DNA of 64,000 bases from Bacteroidales bacterium (lineage in GTDB: Bacteria > Bacteroidota > Bacteroidia > Bacteroidales > Tenuifilaceae). The stretch is from assembly GCA_025361485.1 (NCBI GenBank), contig JANYLA010000050.1:1-64000 (forward strand), written 5' to 3'. Made by a program: the position numbers and the translations under genes. A model generated the notes under the pieces. That model was given only the letters and a program-made list of their open reading frames with translations. It searched no databases and was not told the DNA's origin. Positions 55,326 to 64,000 of this stretch are shown piece after piece (positions within the stretch are counted from its first letter, which is position 1; each line of letters starts with the position of its first letter).

Positions 55326-56585
55326 ATGATTGAAGTTGAAAAGTTTTGCTTAGATAATGGGTTAAAAGTAATTGTCCATAACGACAATAGCACTCCTATT
55401 GTATCGTTCAATTTATTATATAATGTTGGCTCAAAGGATGAAGACCCAAACCGTACAGGTTTTGCTCATCTATTTGAACACCTAATGTTTGGCGGCTCAG
55501 CAAATATTCCAGTATTCGACGAACATTTAGAACGAACGGGTGGCGAAAATAATGCATTTACAAATAACGACTTCACAAACTACTACATAACCATACCCAA
55601 AGAAAATCTCGAAACGGCTTTTTGGCTTGAAAGCGACAGAATGTTAAAGCTTGCATTCTCTAAGAAGAGTCTAGATGTTCAACGAAATGTTGTTATTGAA
55701 GAATTCAACCAACGCTATCTAAATCAACCTTACGGTGATATTTGGTTACTAATTAGACCGTTGGCATACAAAATTCACCCTTACGGCTGGCCAACAATCG
55801 GAAAAAATATTGATCATATTAAAAATGTAACTCTTACCGATGTAAAAGAGTTTTTTTACAAGCATTACGCACCGAATAACGCGATACTTAGCGTTGCAGG
55901 TCCTGTGAACACAAAAGAAATCTTTGATTTAACGAGTAAGTGGTTTGGTGAAATTGAAAAACGCATCCTTTCTCCTCGAAACTTAGGCAAAGAACCCAAG
56001 CAAACGGAGTCAAGAAAACTTGAGATTGAAAGGGTTGTTCCATTCGATTCCATATATAAGGCTTATCACATGAGTAGTCGTAATCACCCTGATTTTCAAG
56101 CAGCAGATCTTATCTCCGATTTACTTTCCAACGGAAAATCATCAAGGCTTTACCAAAAACTTGTAAAGGAAAACAACCTATTCAGCGATATCAACGCATA
56201 CATTACAGGCGACATAGAGGAAGGTTTATTTGTAATTACGGGTCGGCTTTTTAAAAACACATCTTTTGAAGTTGCTGAAAGAGCAATTAATGATGAACTC
56301 GAAACGATCAAAAACAAATCCGTTGATGGCTATGAGCTCGAAAAGGTGAAAAACAAATTTGAATCAAATTTTAAGTTTGGCGAAGCCAACCCGCTCGACA
56401 AAGCCATGAATCTTGCATTTTACGAACTTTTAGGCAATGCCAATGACATTAACCTTGAGGTTGAGCGCTATCGTGAGGTTACTGCCGAGAAAGTAAAGGA
56501 GGTTGCCTTAAATATTTTTAATGAGTCCAATTGTTCAACCCTTTACTATAAAGCAAAGAGCAACGGTAATCCAATAGAAGAATAG
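55326..56585 (+). CDS. M16-family zinc peptidase (active member)
   Basis: The 419-residue protein has the inverted zinc-site motif HLFEH (His48, Glu51, His52) with a further glutamate at 125-126 (VVIEEFNQR) as third ligand, typical of M16 peptidases. No signal peptide is apparent. It is 18 bp before a second M16 protein that lacks this motif, so the two probably form a heterodimer in which this subunit is catalytic, as in mitochondrial-processing-peptidase-like bacterial pairs. Substrate unknown. Confidence 0.92.
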   Translation: MIEVEKFCLDNGLKVIVHNDNSTPIVSFNLLYNVGSKDEDPNRTGFAHLFEHLMFGGSANIPVFDEHLERTGGENNAFTNNDFTNYYITIPKENLETAFWLESDRMLKLAFSKKSLDVQRNVVIEEFNQRYLNQPYGDIWLLIRPLAYKIHPYGWPTIGKNIDHIKNVTLTDVKEFFYKHYAPNNAILSVAGPVNTKEIFDLTSKWFGEIEKRILSPRNLGKEPKQTESRKLEIERVVPFDSIYKAYHMSSRNHPDFQAADLISDLLSNGKSSRLYQKLVKENNLFSDINAYITGDIEEGLFVITGRLFKNTSFEVAERAINDELETIKNKSVDGYELEKVKNKFESNFKFGEANPLDKAMNLAFYELLGNANDINLEVERYREVTAEKVKEVALNIFNESNCSTLYYKAKSNGNPIEE

Positions 56586-56603
56586 ATTTTCAAACCCAAT
56601 AAG

Positions 56604-57899
56604 ATGCTGAATAGAAAATCGCCACCATCAAGGCAAATACCAAACAAAATCAATATAACCAAGGCTGATGAGATTACTCTGCCAAACGGAATACGATTAC
56701 TGGTTATTAATGCAGGCTCCGAGGATGTATGCAGGCTTGATTTTAATTTCTTTGCCGGTTCTCGTTACCAACAAAAAAGGATTGAATCAAGAGCAACTTT
56801 TGCGCTGTTAACTGAGGGGACTTCAAATCTCACCTCGCATCAAATTGCTGAAAAGTTTGACTTCTATGGTAGCTTTTGTGAGCATGCAACTGATAGAGAT
56901 TTTGGTAAAATTACGCTTCTTTCGCTCAATAAATACCTTGAGCAATCCCTTGAGATTCTTGAACAAGTAATTAAACATCCCGTATTTCCAGAAAAAGAGC
57001 TAGAAACATACAGAATTAAAGGAAAGCAATCGTTAGTAGTTGAGCTCGAAAAAGTTTCAACCCTTGCAAGGCAAGATTTTTTTAAAGGTCTTTTCGGAAA
57101 CTCTCATCCTTATGGAGTTTACGCCGAACCTCAGGATTATCTGGAACTACAAAGAACCCATCTTGTTGATTTTCATCAAAGATTCATCACATCAAACCGA
57201 TGCACAATAGTGCTTTCGGGGAAAATTGGAGATAGTGAATTGAATACTGTGATCAAGCGTTTTGGAGAAACGAGTTGGGGTGATAAATCAACAGTCCTTG
57301 TTGACTTTCCAACAATTAACACACCCGTTCAAAAGAAATATTTCTCAAATAAGGCTGATGCCGTTCAATCGGCCATCAGAATTGGTAGGCAGCTAGTTGA
57401 TAGAAAACACCCCGATTATTGCGGATTAGTTGTACTGAACACAATTCTTGGAGGCTACTTTGGCTCAAGGTTGATGAAAAATATTAGAGAAGATAAAGGT
57501 TACACCTATGGAATATCATCATCAATACTAAACCTACGAGAATTATGCGTTTTCGTAATCGGAACCGAGGTTGGCTCAGAATTTACCCTACTCGCACTTA
57601 AAGAAATATATACCGAAATTGATCGTTTAAAGAATGAGCCGGTAAGCGAAGCTGAACTCGACCTGGTTAAGAACTATTTATTGGGAGAGCTCCTTCGCTC
57701 ATTCGATGGTGCATTTGCAATCGCTGATAGCATAACCAGTCTATTTGAGTACAACGACTTAGACTATGTTTTTTTTGAAAAAACAATTAAGACCATAAAA
57801 ACCATTACTCCAAATCAAATAATAAAACTCGCAAATGACTATCTTCGTAGCACTGATTTAACGGAGTGTGTTGCAGGTTCAATTAATAACTTAAACTAG
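56604..57899 (+). CDS. M16-family protein lacking the zinc motif
   Basis: The 431-residue protein has the M16 fold (VDFHQRFITSNRCTIVLSG; later REDKGYTYGISSS) but its N-terminal domain has no HxxEH; the corresponding region reads RIESRATFALLTEGTS. It is therefore probably the non-catalytic partner of the preceding gene product, contributing substrate recognition through the arginine/tyrosine segment near the C-terminal half. Gaps are 18 bp upstream and 6 bp downstream, so three genes share one transcript. Confidence 0.9.
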   Translation: MLNRKSPPSRQIPNKINITKADEITLPNGIRLLVINAGSEDVCRLDFNFFAGSRYQQKRIESRATFALLTEGTSNLTSHQIAEKFDFYGSFCEHATDRDFGKITLLSLNKYLEQSLEILEQVIKHPVFPEKELETYRIKGKQSLVVELEKVSTLARQDFFKGLFGNSHPYGVYAEPQDYLELQRTHLVDFHQRFITSNRCTIVLSGKIGDSELNTVIKRFGETSWGDKSTVLVDFPTINTPVQKKYFSNKADAVQSAIRIGRQLVDRKHPDYCGLVVLNTILGGYFGSRLMKNIREDKGYTYGISSSILNLRELCVFVIGTEVGSEFTLLALKEIYTEIDRLKNEPVSEAELDLVKNYLLGELLRSFDGAFAIADSITSLFEYNDLDYVFFEKTIKTIKTITPNQIIKLANDYLRSTDLTECVAGSINNLN

Positions 57900-57905
57900 G
57901 TCTTT

Positions 57906-59504
57906 ATGAATAGGTATTGCTGGCTGATAATCATTCTCATTGTAGGCTACTGCATTCCTGCAAAATCACAAACGCAACCTAAACGACCATTAAGTGATTC
58001 CATTTACTTAACCATTGACTTAAACCCAGGTCATCATCCTACAATTTATTGGGCGCCTCCGGTATTCGACCCTCTTTACCCTAATCCAACAGGTTATATA
58101 ATTTACAAAAGAATTGTTAATGCCATAAATCCACTACCAGGTTTAAGGGTACCAATAGACACGGTTGGACCAGGAATAACTTCTTATACCGACAACTTAT
58201 CAGACGGTAATATTGAAAGATTGACATACTGCTTAGCATCGCTTGGACCTACTAGAGCTAGTGAATATACCAGCTATCATTCGTCAATATTTATTAAATC
58301 ATTCTACGACAGCTGCTACAATCAGCTTAAGTTAAGCTGGGACACAACAAATTATCTAGGGTGGGGTAATAGAATTAAAAAATACGATGTTTATACTAGC
58401 AATAGTCCCAACCTAGCAAGTTTTAGCCTTCTTACAAGTTTGCCAGGGAATGATCCAGAAGTAACAATAACAAATGTAGTTGAGAACAGTGATTACTACG
58501 TTTATGTTAAAGCAACAAAGGACACTACGGGCACCGGTGGAACCCCATTTGTTACGACATCTAATATTTTTTACAAAAGAACGACGATGCCAATTCATCC
58601 TGCAAGCATGTCAATCGATTCAATAATTGCTGAGGATAAAAGGATTAATATCTATTTTAAAATCGATCCAACTACTGGATTAAAAAAATTTCAAGTTGTC
58701 CGATGGGAACACCCCGATTCCATTAAAAGCATTTTTAGCAGAAAAATACTTCATGCTTTCAGCGATCCAACAAAAACATTTTATGCTGATACAGTAGACA
58801 ATTGGGCTGCACGAACCCGTCCATTCTTCTACAAAATTGATGCGCTTAACACCTGCTTAAGAATTGTGAAGGTTTCAAACCACACCAATGCTATAACTCC
58901 TAATGTACTTGCAGGAAAAGGGCTGAAGAATAAAATTGAATGGGACGAACTCTATATTGACACTGCAATAAATGAACATAAAAAAGACTCCGTCAAATAC
59001 AGGGTCATTCGTTATGCATTCAGAACGGCACCCGAACCTCCGGTTTTCTTACCCGAAACAGATAAATTAGAATTAATTGATGATGTAAATGACCTTGCAG
59101 GTGAAACCGATCCTTATTCAATTAAATTTTGCTACCAAATAGAGGCTACCGAAACGGATACTGTACTTAAAGTGGTAATGTTTAGCCGCTCAAGAATTCA
59201 ATGTGTCGAAATTATCCCTGGAGTAACAATGCCCGATGCAATTATACCAACCGATTACACCTCGAACTTTGGTAATTCGCGTAATATTTTAGTCCCAATC
59301 ATCACATTCAGAGCCGACTACTCCATTAGCGTTTATAATCGATGGGGAAATTTAATATTCTACGGGGAAAACAAAGGGTGGAATGGCTACTTCTCAAGTG
59401 GCGAATTAGCAAAAGAAGGAACATATATATATAGACTTGTTGTTCATACGTTAGGAAATCGCGATGTAATCAAGGAGGGAAGTTTTGTTGTAATTTACAA
59501 ATAG
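57906..59504 (+). CDS. Secreted protein with T9SS type B / gliding-motility C-terminal domain
   Basis: The 532-residue protein has a signal peptide (about 1-22, ending IPAKSQ), a series of fibronectin-type III-like beta domains (about 40-440), and a C-terminal CHU_C-type domain (about 447-532) with SISVYNRWGNLIFYG, NGYFSSGELAKEGTYIYRL and a basic end. In Bacteroidota this C-terminal domain directs proteins through the type IX secretion system to the cell surface. No enzymatic motif is seen. It follows the M16 pair by 6 bp. Confidence 0.88.
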   Translation: MNRYCWLIIILIVGYCIPAKSQTQPKRPLSDSIYLTIDLNPGHHPTIYWAPPVFDPLYPNPTGYIIYKRIVNAINPLPGLRVPIDTVGPGITSYTDNLSDGNIERLTYCLASLGPTRASEYTSYHSSIFIKSFYDSCYNQLKLSWDTTNYLGWGNRIKKYDVYTSNSPNLASFSLLTSLPGNDPEVTITNVVENSDYYVYVKATKDTTGTGGTPFVTTSNIFYKRTTMPIHPASMSIDSIIAEDKRINIYFKIDPTTGLKKFQVVRWEHPDSIKSIFSRKILHAFSDPTKTFYADTVDNWAARTRPFFYKIDALNTCLRIVKVSNHTNAITPNVLAGKGLKNKIEWDELYIDTAINEHKKDSVKYRVIRYAFRTAPEPPVFLPETDKLELIDDVNDLAGETDPYSIKFCYQIEATETDTVLKVVMFSRSRIQCVEIIPGVTMPDAIIPTDYTSNFGNSRNILVPIITFRADYSISVYNRWGNLIFYGENKGWNGYFSSGELAKEGTYIYRLVVHTLGNRDVIKEGSFVVIYK

Positions 59505-59641
59505 TAAACATAACTTGATTCTTTATCTTCTTAATCGTAACCTCTTACCAACTTATTTTTACTATTTTTACAGTTTAAAGGCTTACTAATTAACAAGCAT
59601 TTAAGTATCTCATTCATCAAATTTTTTCATATCGATTATTT

Positions 59642-61912
59642 ATGAACCTTCAATCGGAAGAAGAAAAAAAGATAATACAAGAAAACTACGAGGATTTATT
59701 AAAGAATTGTATTCGATGTAATTCCGACGAAGATAAAGCCCTTATCCAAAAAGCATTCAACCTAGCCAACGAGGCTCATAAAGGGGTTAAAAGAAAATCT
59801 GGTGAGCCTTATATCATCCATCCAATTGCTGTAGCCAAAATAGTTACCCATGAAATTGGTCTGGGTGCTAAATCTATTGCCTGCGCTTTACTCCACGATG
59901 TTGTTGAGGACACGGACTATACCGTGGAGGATATGGAACGCATATTTGGTCCAAAGATTGCATCAATTATTGATGGTTTGACAAAAATTTCAGGAGTCTT
60001 TGATGCCAACTCTTCCTTGCAGGCTGAGAATTTTCGAAAAATGCTGCTTACACTTACCGATGACATCCGTGTAATCCTCATAAAACTAGCGGATAGGCTG
60101 CATAATATGCGCACGCTAGATTCTCTTGCTCCTCATAAGCAAATGAAAATTGCTGGAGAAACCATTTATCTATATGCTCCGCTCGCTCATCGTCTTGGAC
60201 TCTATGCCATAAAGATGGAATTAGAGGATTTAAGCCTCAAATATAGATTTCCACAAGTTTTCGATGAGATTAAAAGTCGAATTGCCGATAGCGAGAAGAA
60301 AAGAGTTCAGCTCATCAATCACTTTTCCCTACCAATAATTACGAAGCTCGAAGAGAATAGCATTGATTTTGAAATAACCGGACGTCCAAAGTCCATTTAC
60401 TCTATATGGAAGAAGATTCAATCAAAGAATGTGACCTTCGAAGATATCTATGATTTACTTGCTATTCGCATTATTTTTAAACCATATCCGCATATCCCGG
60501 AAAAAACTCAATGCTGGCATATCTATTCGCTAATTACAGATATATACAAACCAAAGCCTGATCGCATTCGCGATTGGGTGAGCACACCAAAAGCCAATGG
60601 TTATGAGGCTTTGCACTGCACTGTTATGGGTCCAAATGGACATTGGATTGAAGTTCAGATTCGCACGCAAAGAATGGATGATATTGCCGAAAGAGGCTTT
60701 GCCGCTCATTGGAAGTACAAAGAAATCGATTCAAATAGTCAAGAAAACGAGCTCGATAAATGGGTTAAGCGCATCAAAGAGATACTTGAAAACCCACAGG
60801 CTAATGCCTTAGATTTCCTCGACGAATTTAAACTCAACCTTTTCTCATCTGAAATTATTGTATTTACACCCAAAGGGGAAACCAAAACGCTACCAAAAGG
60901 TGCAACAACTCTTGACTTTGCCTACGAAATCCATTCCGAAATTGGAAATAAAGCAATCGGTGCAAAAGTTAACCACAAGTTAGTACCATTAAGCTATGCA
61001 CTCAATAGTGGTGATCAGATTGAGATTATAACTGCCACAACTCAAAAACCATCGTGGGAATCGTTAAACTATGTAATCTCGGCAAAAGCTAAACTTGCAA
61101 TAAAATCAGCCTTAAAAGCGGAAACAAAAAATAGAATAGAAAAAGGAAGAAATCTGGTTGAGAAAAAATTAGCTGAACTTGGAGTAACCCCATCATCTCG
61201 CGTTTTCAAAAAAATTCTTCCTGCTTATGAAGTTCTTTCGAAAGATGAACTGTATAGCAAAGTAGGTTCAAACCTGATATCACTTGAAGATCTTAAAAAA
61301 ATATTAAAAAAGAACACCAAGAGTAAGTGGATAAAATACTGGGGATTACAATTTGCAAGCAACTCATTACGAAAAAAAGCAATTGAAGATAATGACGATT
61401 TTGATAATGACGATGATTTACAAACCACTCACAAGATAGACCAAAAAACCCCATATCTTTTAAGAGAGACTCAGGATGAAGACTCACCATCATACATAGT
61501 TGCTAAATGCTGCAACCCAATACCCGGAGATGAGGTAATCGGCTTCATCACCCCCGAAGAAAATGTGATCATTCATAAAGCAACCTGCGTTGAAGCAATT
61601 AGATTGATGTCGCAACACGGCGACAAAATTGTTTCAGCAAAATGGACAACTCACAAAGTGCTATCATTCCTTGCTCGCATTGAAGTTCGCGGCATGGATC
61701 GAATTGGAATTTTAAGTGAACTTGTAAAAGTTATTTCTGATGAATTAAGAGTGAATATTAGAAAACTCCATATTGATAGTCACGATGGCATATTCGAAAG
61801 CATGATAGATCTATACGTTCATAATATTAGCGATCTTAATAATTTAGTAATGAATGTTATGAAAATAAAAGGAATTGACTCGGTTAAAAGAGTTGAAAAA
61901 TTTGATGATTAA
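59642..61912 (+). CDS. rel: Bifunctional (p)ppGpp synthetase/hydrolase (Rel/SpoT type)
   Basis: The 756-residue protein has the full RelA/SpoT plan: HD hydrolase domain with His60, His85 and Asp86 (LLHDVVEDT); synthetase domain (about 240-350; YEALHCTVMGPNGHWIEVQ); TGS domain (about 395-460; IIVFTPKGETKTLPKGATTL); and a C-terminal ACT domain (about 680-756). The HD metal motif is intact, so it can both make and degrade (p)ppGpp. The alarmone controls stringent response. It stands 99 bp before fur. Confidence 0.97.
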   Translation: MNLQSEEEKKIIQENYEDLLKNCIRCNSDEDKALIQKAFNLANEAHKGVKRKSGEPYIIHPIAVAKIVTHEIGLGAKSIACALLHDVVEDTDYTVEDMERIFGPKIASIIDGLTKISGVFDANSSLQAENFRKMLLTLTDDIRVILIKLADRLHNMRTLDSLAPHKQMKIAGETIYLYAPLAHRLGLYAIKMELEDLSLKYRFPQVFDEIKSRIADSEKKRVQLINHFSLPIITKLEENSIDFEITGRPKSIYSIWKKIQSKNVTFEDIYDLLAIRIIFKPYPHIPEKTQCWHIYSLITDIYKPKPDRIRDWVSTPKANGYEALHCTVMGPNGHWIEVQIRTQRMDDIAERGFAAHWKYKEIDSNSQENELDKWVKRIKEILENPQANALDFLDEFKLNLFSSEIIVFTPKGETKTLPKGATTLDFAYEIHSEIGNKAIGAKVNHKLVPLSYALNSGDQIEIITATTQKPSWESLNYVISAKAKLAIKSALKAETKNRIEKGRNLVEKKLAELGVTPSSRVFKKILPAYEVLSKDELYSKVGSNLISLEDLKKILKKNTKSKWIKYWGLQFASNSLRKKAIEDNDDFDNDDDLQTTHKIDQKTPYLLRETQDEDSPSYIVAKCCNPIPGDEVIGFITPEENVIIHKATCVEAIRLMSQHGDKIVSAKWTTHKVLSFLARIEVRGMDRIGILSELVKVISDELRVNIRKLHIDSHDGIFESMIDLYVHNISDLNNLVMNVMKIKGIDSVKRVEKFDD

Positions 61913-62011
61913 ACCTTTTAAGCATATTCTTGTTTTAAAATAGCAGCAAACATCAAAAAACGCTTAATACAAAAACATTAACTGCAAACAATTAAATAAA
62001 CAAAAGACACC

Positions 62012-62476
62012 ATGACCTGCATAAGCACAAAAGATACCGTAAAAAAACTTTTTATTGATTATCTTGAACGTAAAGGGCATCGGAAAACACCAGAGCGATT
62101 CTCCATTCTCGAAGAAATTTATACTCACGAAGGCCATTTCGACATTGAAACCCTATACATCTACATGAAGAATAAGAAGTATAGGGTTAGCCGTGCAACA
62201 TTGTACAATACCATCGAGCTGCTGCTCGATTGCGGGCTAGTGGTTAAGCATCAGTTCGGTAAAAACATTGCTCAATTCGAGAAAGCCTACGAATGCAAAC
62301 AACACGATCACCTTATCTGTACTAGATGCGGAAAAGTCATCGAATTCTGTGACCCACGGGTTCAGGAGATAAAAAACACAGCAGGTAAAACTATGAACTT
62401 TAAGATTTCTCATCACTCCCTCTACTTTTATGGTACTTGCACCGATTGCATTGAGGAAATTGAATTGAATAATTAA
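62012..62476 (+). CDS. fur: Fur-family metal-responsive repressor
   Basis: The 154-residue protein has the winged helix (about 20-85; [20 protein letters not shown]), the [10 protein letters not shown] metal segment (His98, His100, Cys103, Cys106) and a second pair Cys143/Cys146 (CTDC) forming the structural zinc site. The Fur family includes iron (Fur), zinc (Zur) and peroxide (PerR) sensors; the gene context with rel and purA does not decide which. It precedes a strong terminator. Confidence 0.92.
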   Translation: MTCISTKDTVKKLFIDYLERKGHRKTPERFSILEEIYTHEGHFDIETLYIYMKNKKYRVSRATLYNTIELLLDCGLVVKHQFGKNIAQFEKAYECKQHDHLICTRCGKVIEFCDPRVQEIKNTAGKTMNFKISHHSLYFYGTCTDCIEEIELNN

Positions 62477-62500
62477 TACCATTAGAGTCCTAAGCTATAT

Positions 62501-62532
62501 AAACCGATGAATAATCTTCATCGGTTTTTTTA
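62501..62532 (+). terminator. Rho-independent terminator after fur
   Basis: An 11-bp stem AAACCGATGAA / TTCATCGGTTT (62501-62511 and 62517-62527), 5-base loop, followed by a T-run. It lies 25 bp after the fur stop codon. Confidence 0.9.
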
Positions 62533-62549
62533 TGAGTCACTTTAGCAAA

Positions 62550-62575
62550 CTGTTGATAACTTAAATTATCAGCAG
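62550..62575. promoter_or_regulatory. Palindrome upstream of purA, candidate operator
   Basis: CTGTTGATAA (62550-62559) pairs with TTATCAGCAG (62566-62575), one G-T mismatch, six bases between. It lies upstream of TACCTTTA (62589-62596), a possible -7 box of purA. Location and symmetry suggest a regulator site or a small hairpin; no regulator can be named. Confidence 0.35.
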
Positions 62576-62669
62576 AATAAAAAAAATGTACCTTTAAATG
62601 GTCATAAAAACCATCTCGTATCAGGGAAGTTTTATTACCTCTTAAGTAACATTTCAAAACAATAATTTA

Positions 62670-63935
62670 ATGAAAGCAGATGTATTATTAGGCCTTCAGT
62701 GGGGCGATGAAGGCAAGGGTAAAGTTGTGGATGTACTTACCACCAATTACGATGTAATAGCTAGATTTCAAGGCGGTCCAAATGCAGGACATTCCTTGGA
62801 GTTTAATAATATAAAACACGTACTACATACAATCCCATCGGGTGTTTTTCATAGTGACAAAATTAACATAATCGGGAATGGCGTTGTTATCGATCCCATA
62901 ACATTTGCAACCGAAATAGAGGCTTTAAAGAAGATGGGGGTTAACCTTGAGAAAACACTTAAAATCTCAAAAAAAGCTCATCTGATTCTTCCTTCACACC
63001 GTGAACTAGATGCTGCATCTGAAGCATCCAAAGGTAAAGCTAAAATTGGCTCTACGCTAAAAGGAATAGGTCCAACCTATATGGATAAAACAGGCAGAAA
63101 TGGCCTTAGGGTTGGAGATACTATCAGAATTGATTTCCATGAACGGTATAATAGCTTAAAAAATAAGCATAAGGATATCCTCAAGCAATACAACTACAAT
63201 AGCAATATTGAACAGCATGAAGATGCTTGGTTCAAGGGCATCGAGGTGATGAAACAATTCGAACTAATCGATTCAGAGGTAGCCATAAATGAGCTACTCA
63301 ATAACGGCAAGCGCTTCTTAGCCGAGGGAGCTCAAGGCTCTTTACTTGACATAGATTTTGGCTCTTACCCCTACGTAACCTCTTCGAACACAGTTTGTGC
63401 TGGAGCTTGTACAGGTTTAGGGATTGCACCATCAAGAATTGGCGAAGTGCTAGGCATTTTTAAGGCTTACTGCACTAGAGTTGGTTCTGGTCCATTTCCT
63501 ACCGAACAAGAAAATCCTACCGGTGAGGAAATGCGGAAGATTGGTTTTGAATTTGGTGCAACGACTGGTCGGCCTCGCAGATGTGGATGGCTCGATCTAG
63601 TAGCCTTAAAGTATGCCATTATGCTCAATGGCGTTACTGCCCTTATTATGACTAAAGCTGATGTTTTGGACACCTTCGATAGCATCAAGATTGCTACAGC
63701 TTACAAAGTAAATGGCAATATCACCAATACAATGCCTTTTGAAATCGATGTCCCAATTGAACCCATATATCAAGAATTTAAGGGCTGGAAAACCGATATC
63801 ACCAACATGAAGAAAGAAGCTGAACTTCCCGTTTCATTAATAGAATACATTAAGTTTATCGAAACTGAAACAGGAATACCAATAACCATCGTTTCAGTGG
63901 GCCCAGGAAGAGATGCAACGATTATTAGAAACTAA
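62670..63935 (+). CDS. purA: Adenylosuccinate synthetase
   Basis: The 421-residue enzyme joins IMP and aspartate with GTP to form adenylosuccinate, the first step from IMP to AMP. The N-terminal GTP-binding loop is QWGDEGKGKVVD (10-21). The IMP/aspartate-binding segments include NAGHSLEF and TTTGRPRRCGW-like GATTGRPRRCGWLD, and the active His is in NAGHS. Length is typical. It is downstream of fur with a terminator between them, so it is probably transcribed from its own promoter. Together with guaB in this window it covers both branches from IMP. Confidence 0.97.
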   Translation: MKADVLLGLQWGDEGKGKVVDVLTTNYDVIARFQGGPNAGHSLEFNNIKHVLHTIPSGVFHSDKINIIGNGVVIDPITFATEIEALKKMGVNLEKTLKISKKAHLILPSHRELDAASEASKGKAKIGSTLKGIGPTYMDKTGRNGLRVGDTIRIDFHERYNSLKNKHKDILKQYNYNSNIEQHEDAWFKGIEVMKQFELIDSEVAINELLNNGKRFLAEGAQGSLLDIDFGSYPYVTSSNTVCAGACTGLGIAPSRIGEVLGIFKAYCTRVGSGPFPTEQENPTGEEMRKIGFEFGATTGRPRRCGWLDLVALKYAIMLNGVTALIMTKADVLDTFDSIKIATAYKVNGNITNTMPFEIDVPIEPIYQEFKGWKTDITNMKKEAELPVSLIEYIKFIETETGIPITIVSVGPGRDATIIRN

Positions 63936-64000
63936 TTAAATTTCAATAGATTAAACTATAATAGACAATTTAAGATTTGACAAATAATTTAAAGGCAGTT

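Noticed and set aside
1-64000. tRNA, rRNA, riboswitch or prophage genes
   Set aside because: I looked by eye for conserved T-loop, rRNA and phage-like segments and saw none; a weak or unusual RNA gene could still be missed.

Overview
The window is a chromosomal segment of a low-GC member of the Bacteroidota, probably an anaerobic Bacteroidales/Marinilabiliales-type organism. The evidence is a protein with a type IX secretion type B (gliding-motility) C-terminal domain, the guaB-foldase-OstA gene order, the rel-fur-purA order, a paired active/inactive M16 peptidase, several promoters resembling the Bacteroidota TTG / TAnnTTTG consensus, and start regions without Shine-Dalgarno sequences. I see no rRNA or tRNA genes, CRISPR arrays, prophage or transposase genes.

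Layout. 1-463 is a non-coding tract of consecutive short hairpins. 464-1479 holds ftsE, whose last 33 bp are repeated 254 bp downstream around a structured insert. 1480-6329 (minus) carries an acyltransferase/polysaccharide-deacetylase pair and mutS2. 6542-13385 contains an orphan sensor kinase, a Cys-rich DUF3795 protein, rubrerythrin, an integral membrane protein, an M1 peptidase and a small lipoprotein, separated by several long inverted repeats. 13398-20144 (minus) has an rRNA methyltransferase/3'-5' exonuclease/DUF5063 operon, a TPR sensor kinase and a short RecQ. 20409-27823 is an operon of guaB, three SurA/PpiC-type foldases and an OstA-like protein, so purine synthesis is linked to outer-membrane biogenesis. 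27840-34108 has tex, a phosphomannomutase, a small charged protein with a DEAD-box helicase, and an M50-like membrane protein.

34501-43067 is the most striking region. In order it encodes a membrane protein with two cytochrome-b-type His-X13-His helices, a membrane-anchored ferredoxin/FAD-NAD(P) oxidoreductase with an apparently permuted thioredoxin-reductase fold, three multihaem c-type cytochromes with 23, 25 and 13 CXXCH motifs (61 in all), and an outer-membrane beta-barrel protein. This could form an electron path from a cytoplasmic reductant through the inner membrane and periplasm to the outer membrane. The 25-haem protein contains five tandem 72-residue, three-haem units; its neighbour has only one.

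43175-64000 holds a lipoprotein, tsaD, a very long TamB-like protein that lacks a normal start codon, a TonB-like protein, a TSUP permease with a PH-like membrane protein, glyA, a ClC-CBS channel, two M16 peptidases with a T9SS cargo protein, rel, fur and purA. All functional assignments rest on motif and family recognition by eye; no database search was run.
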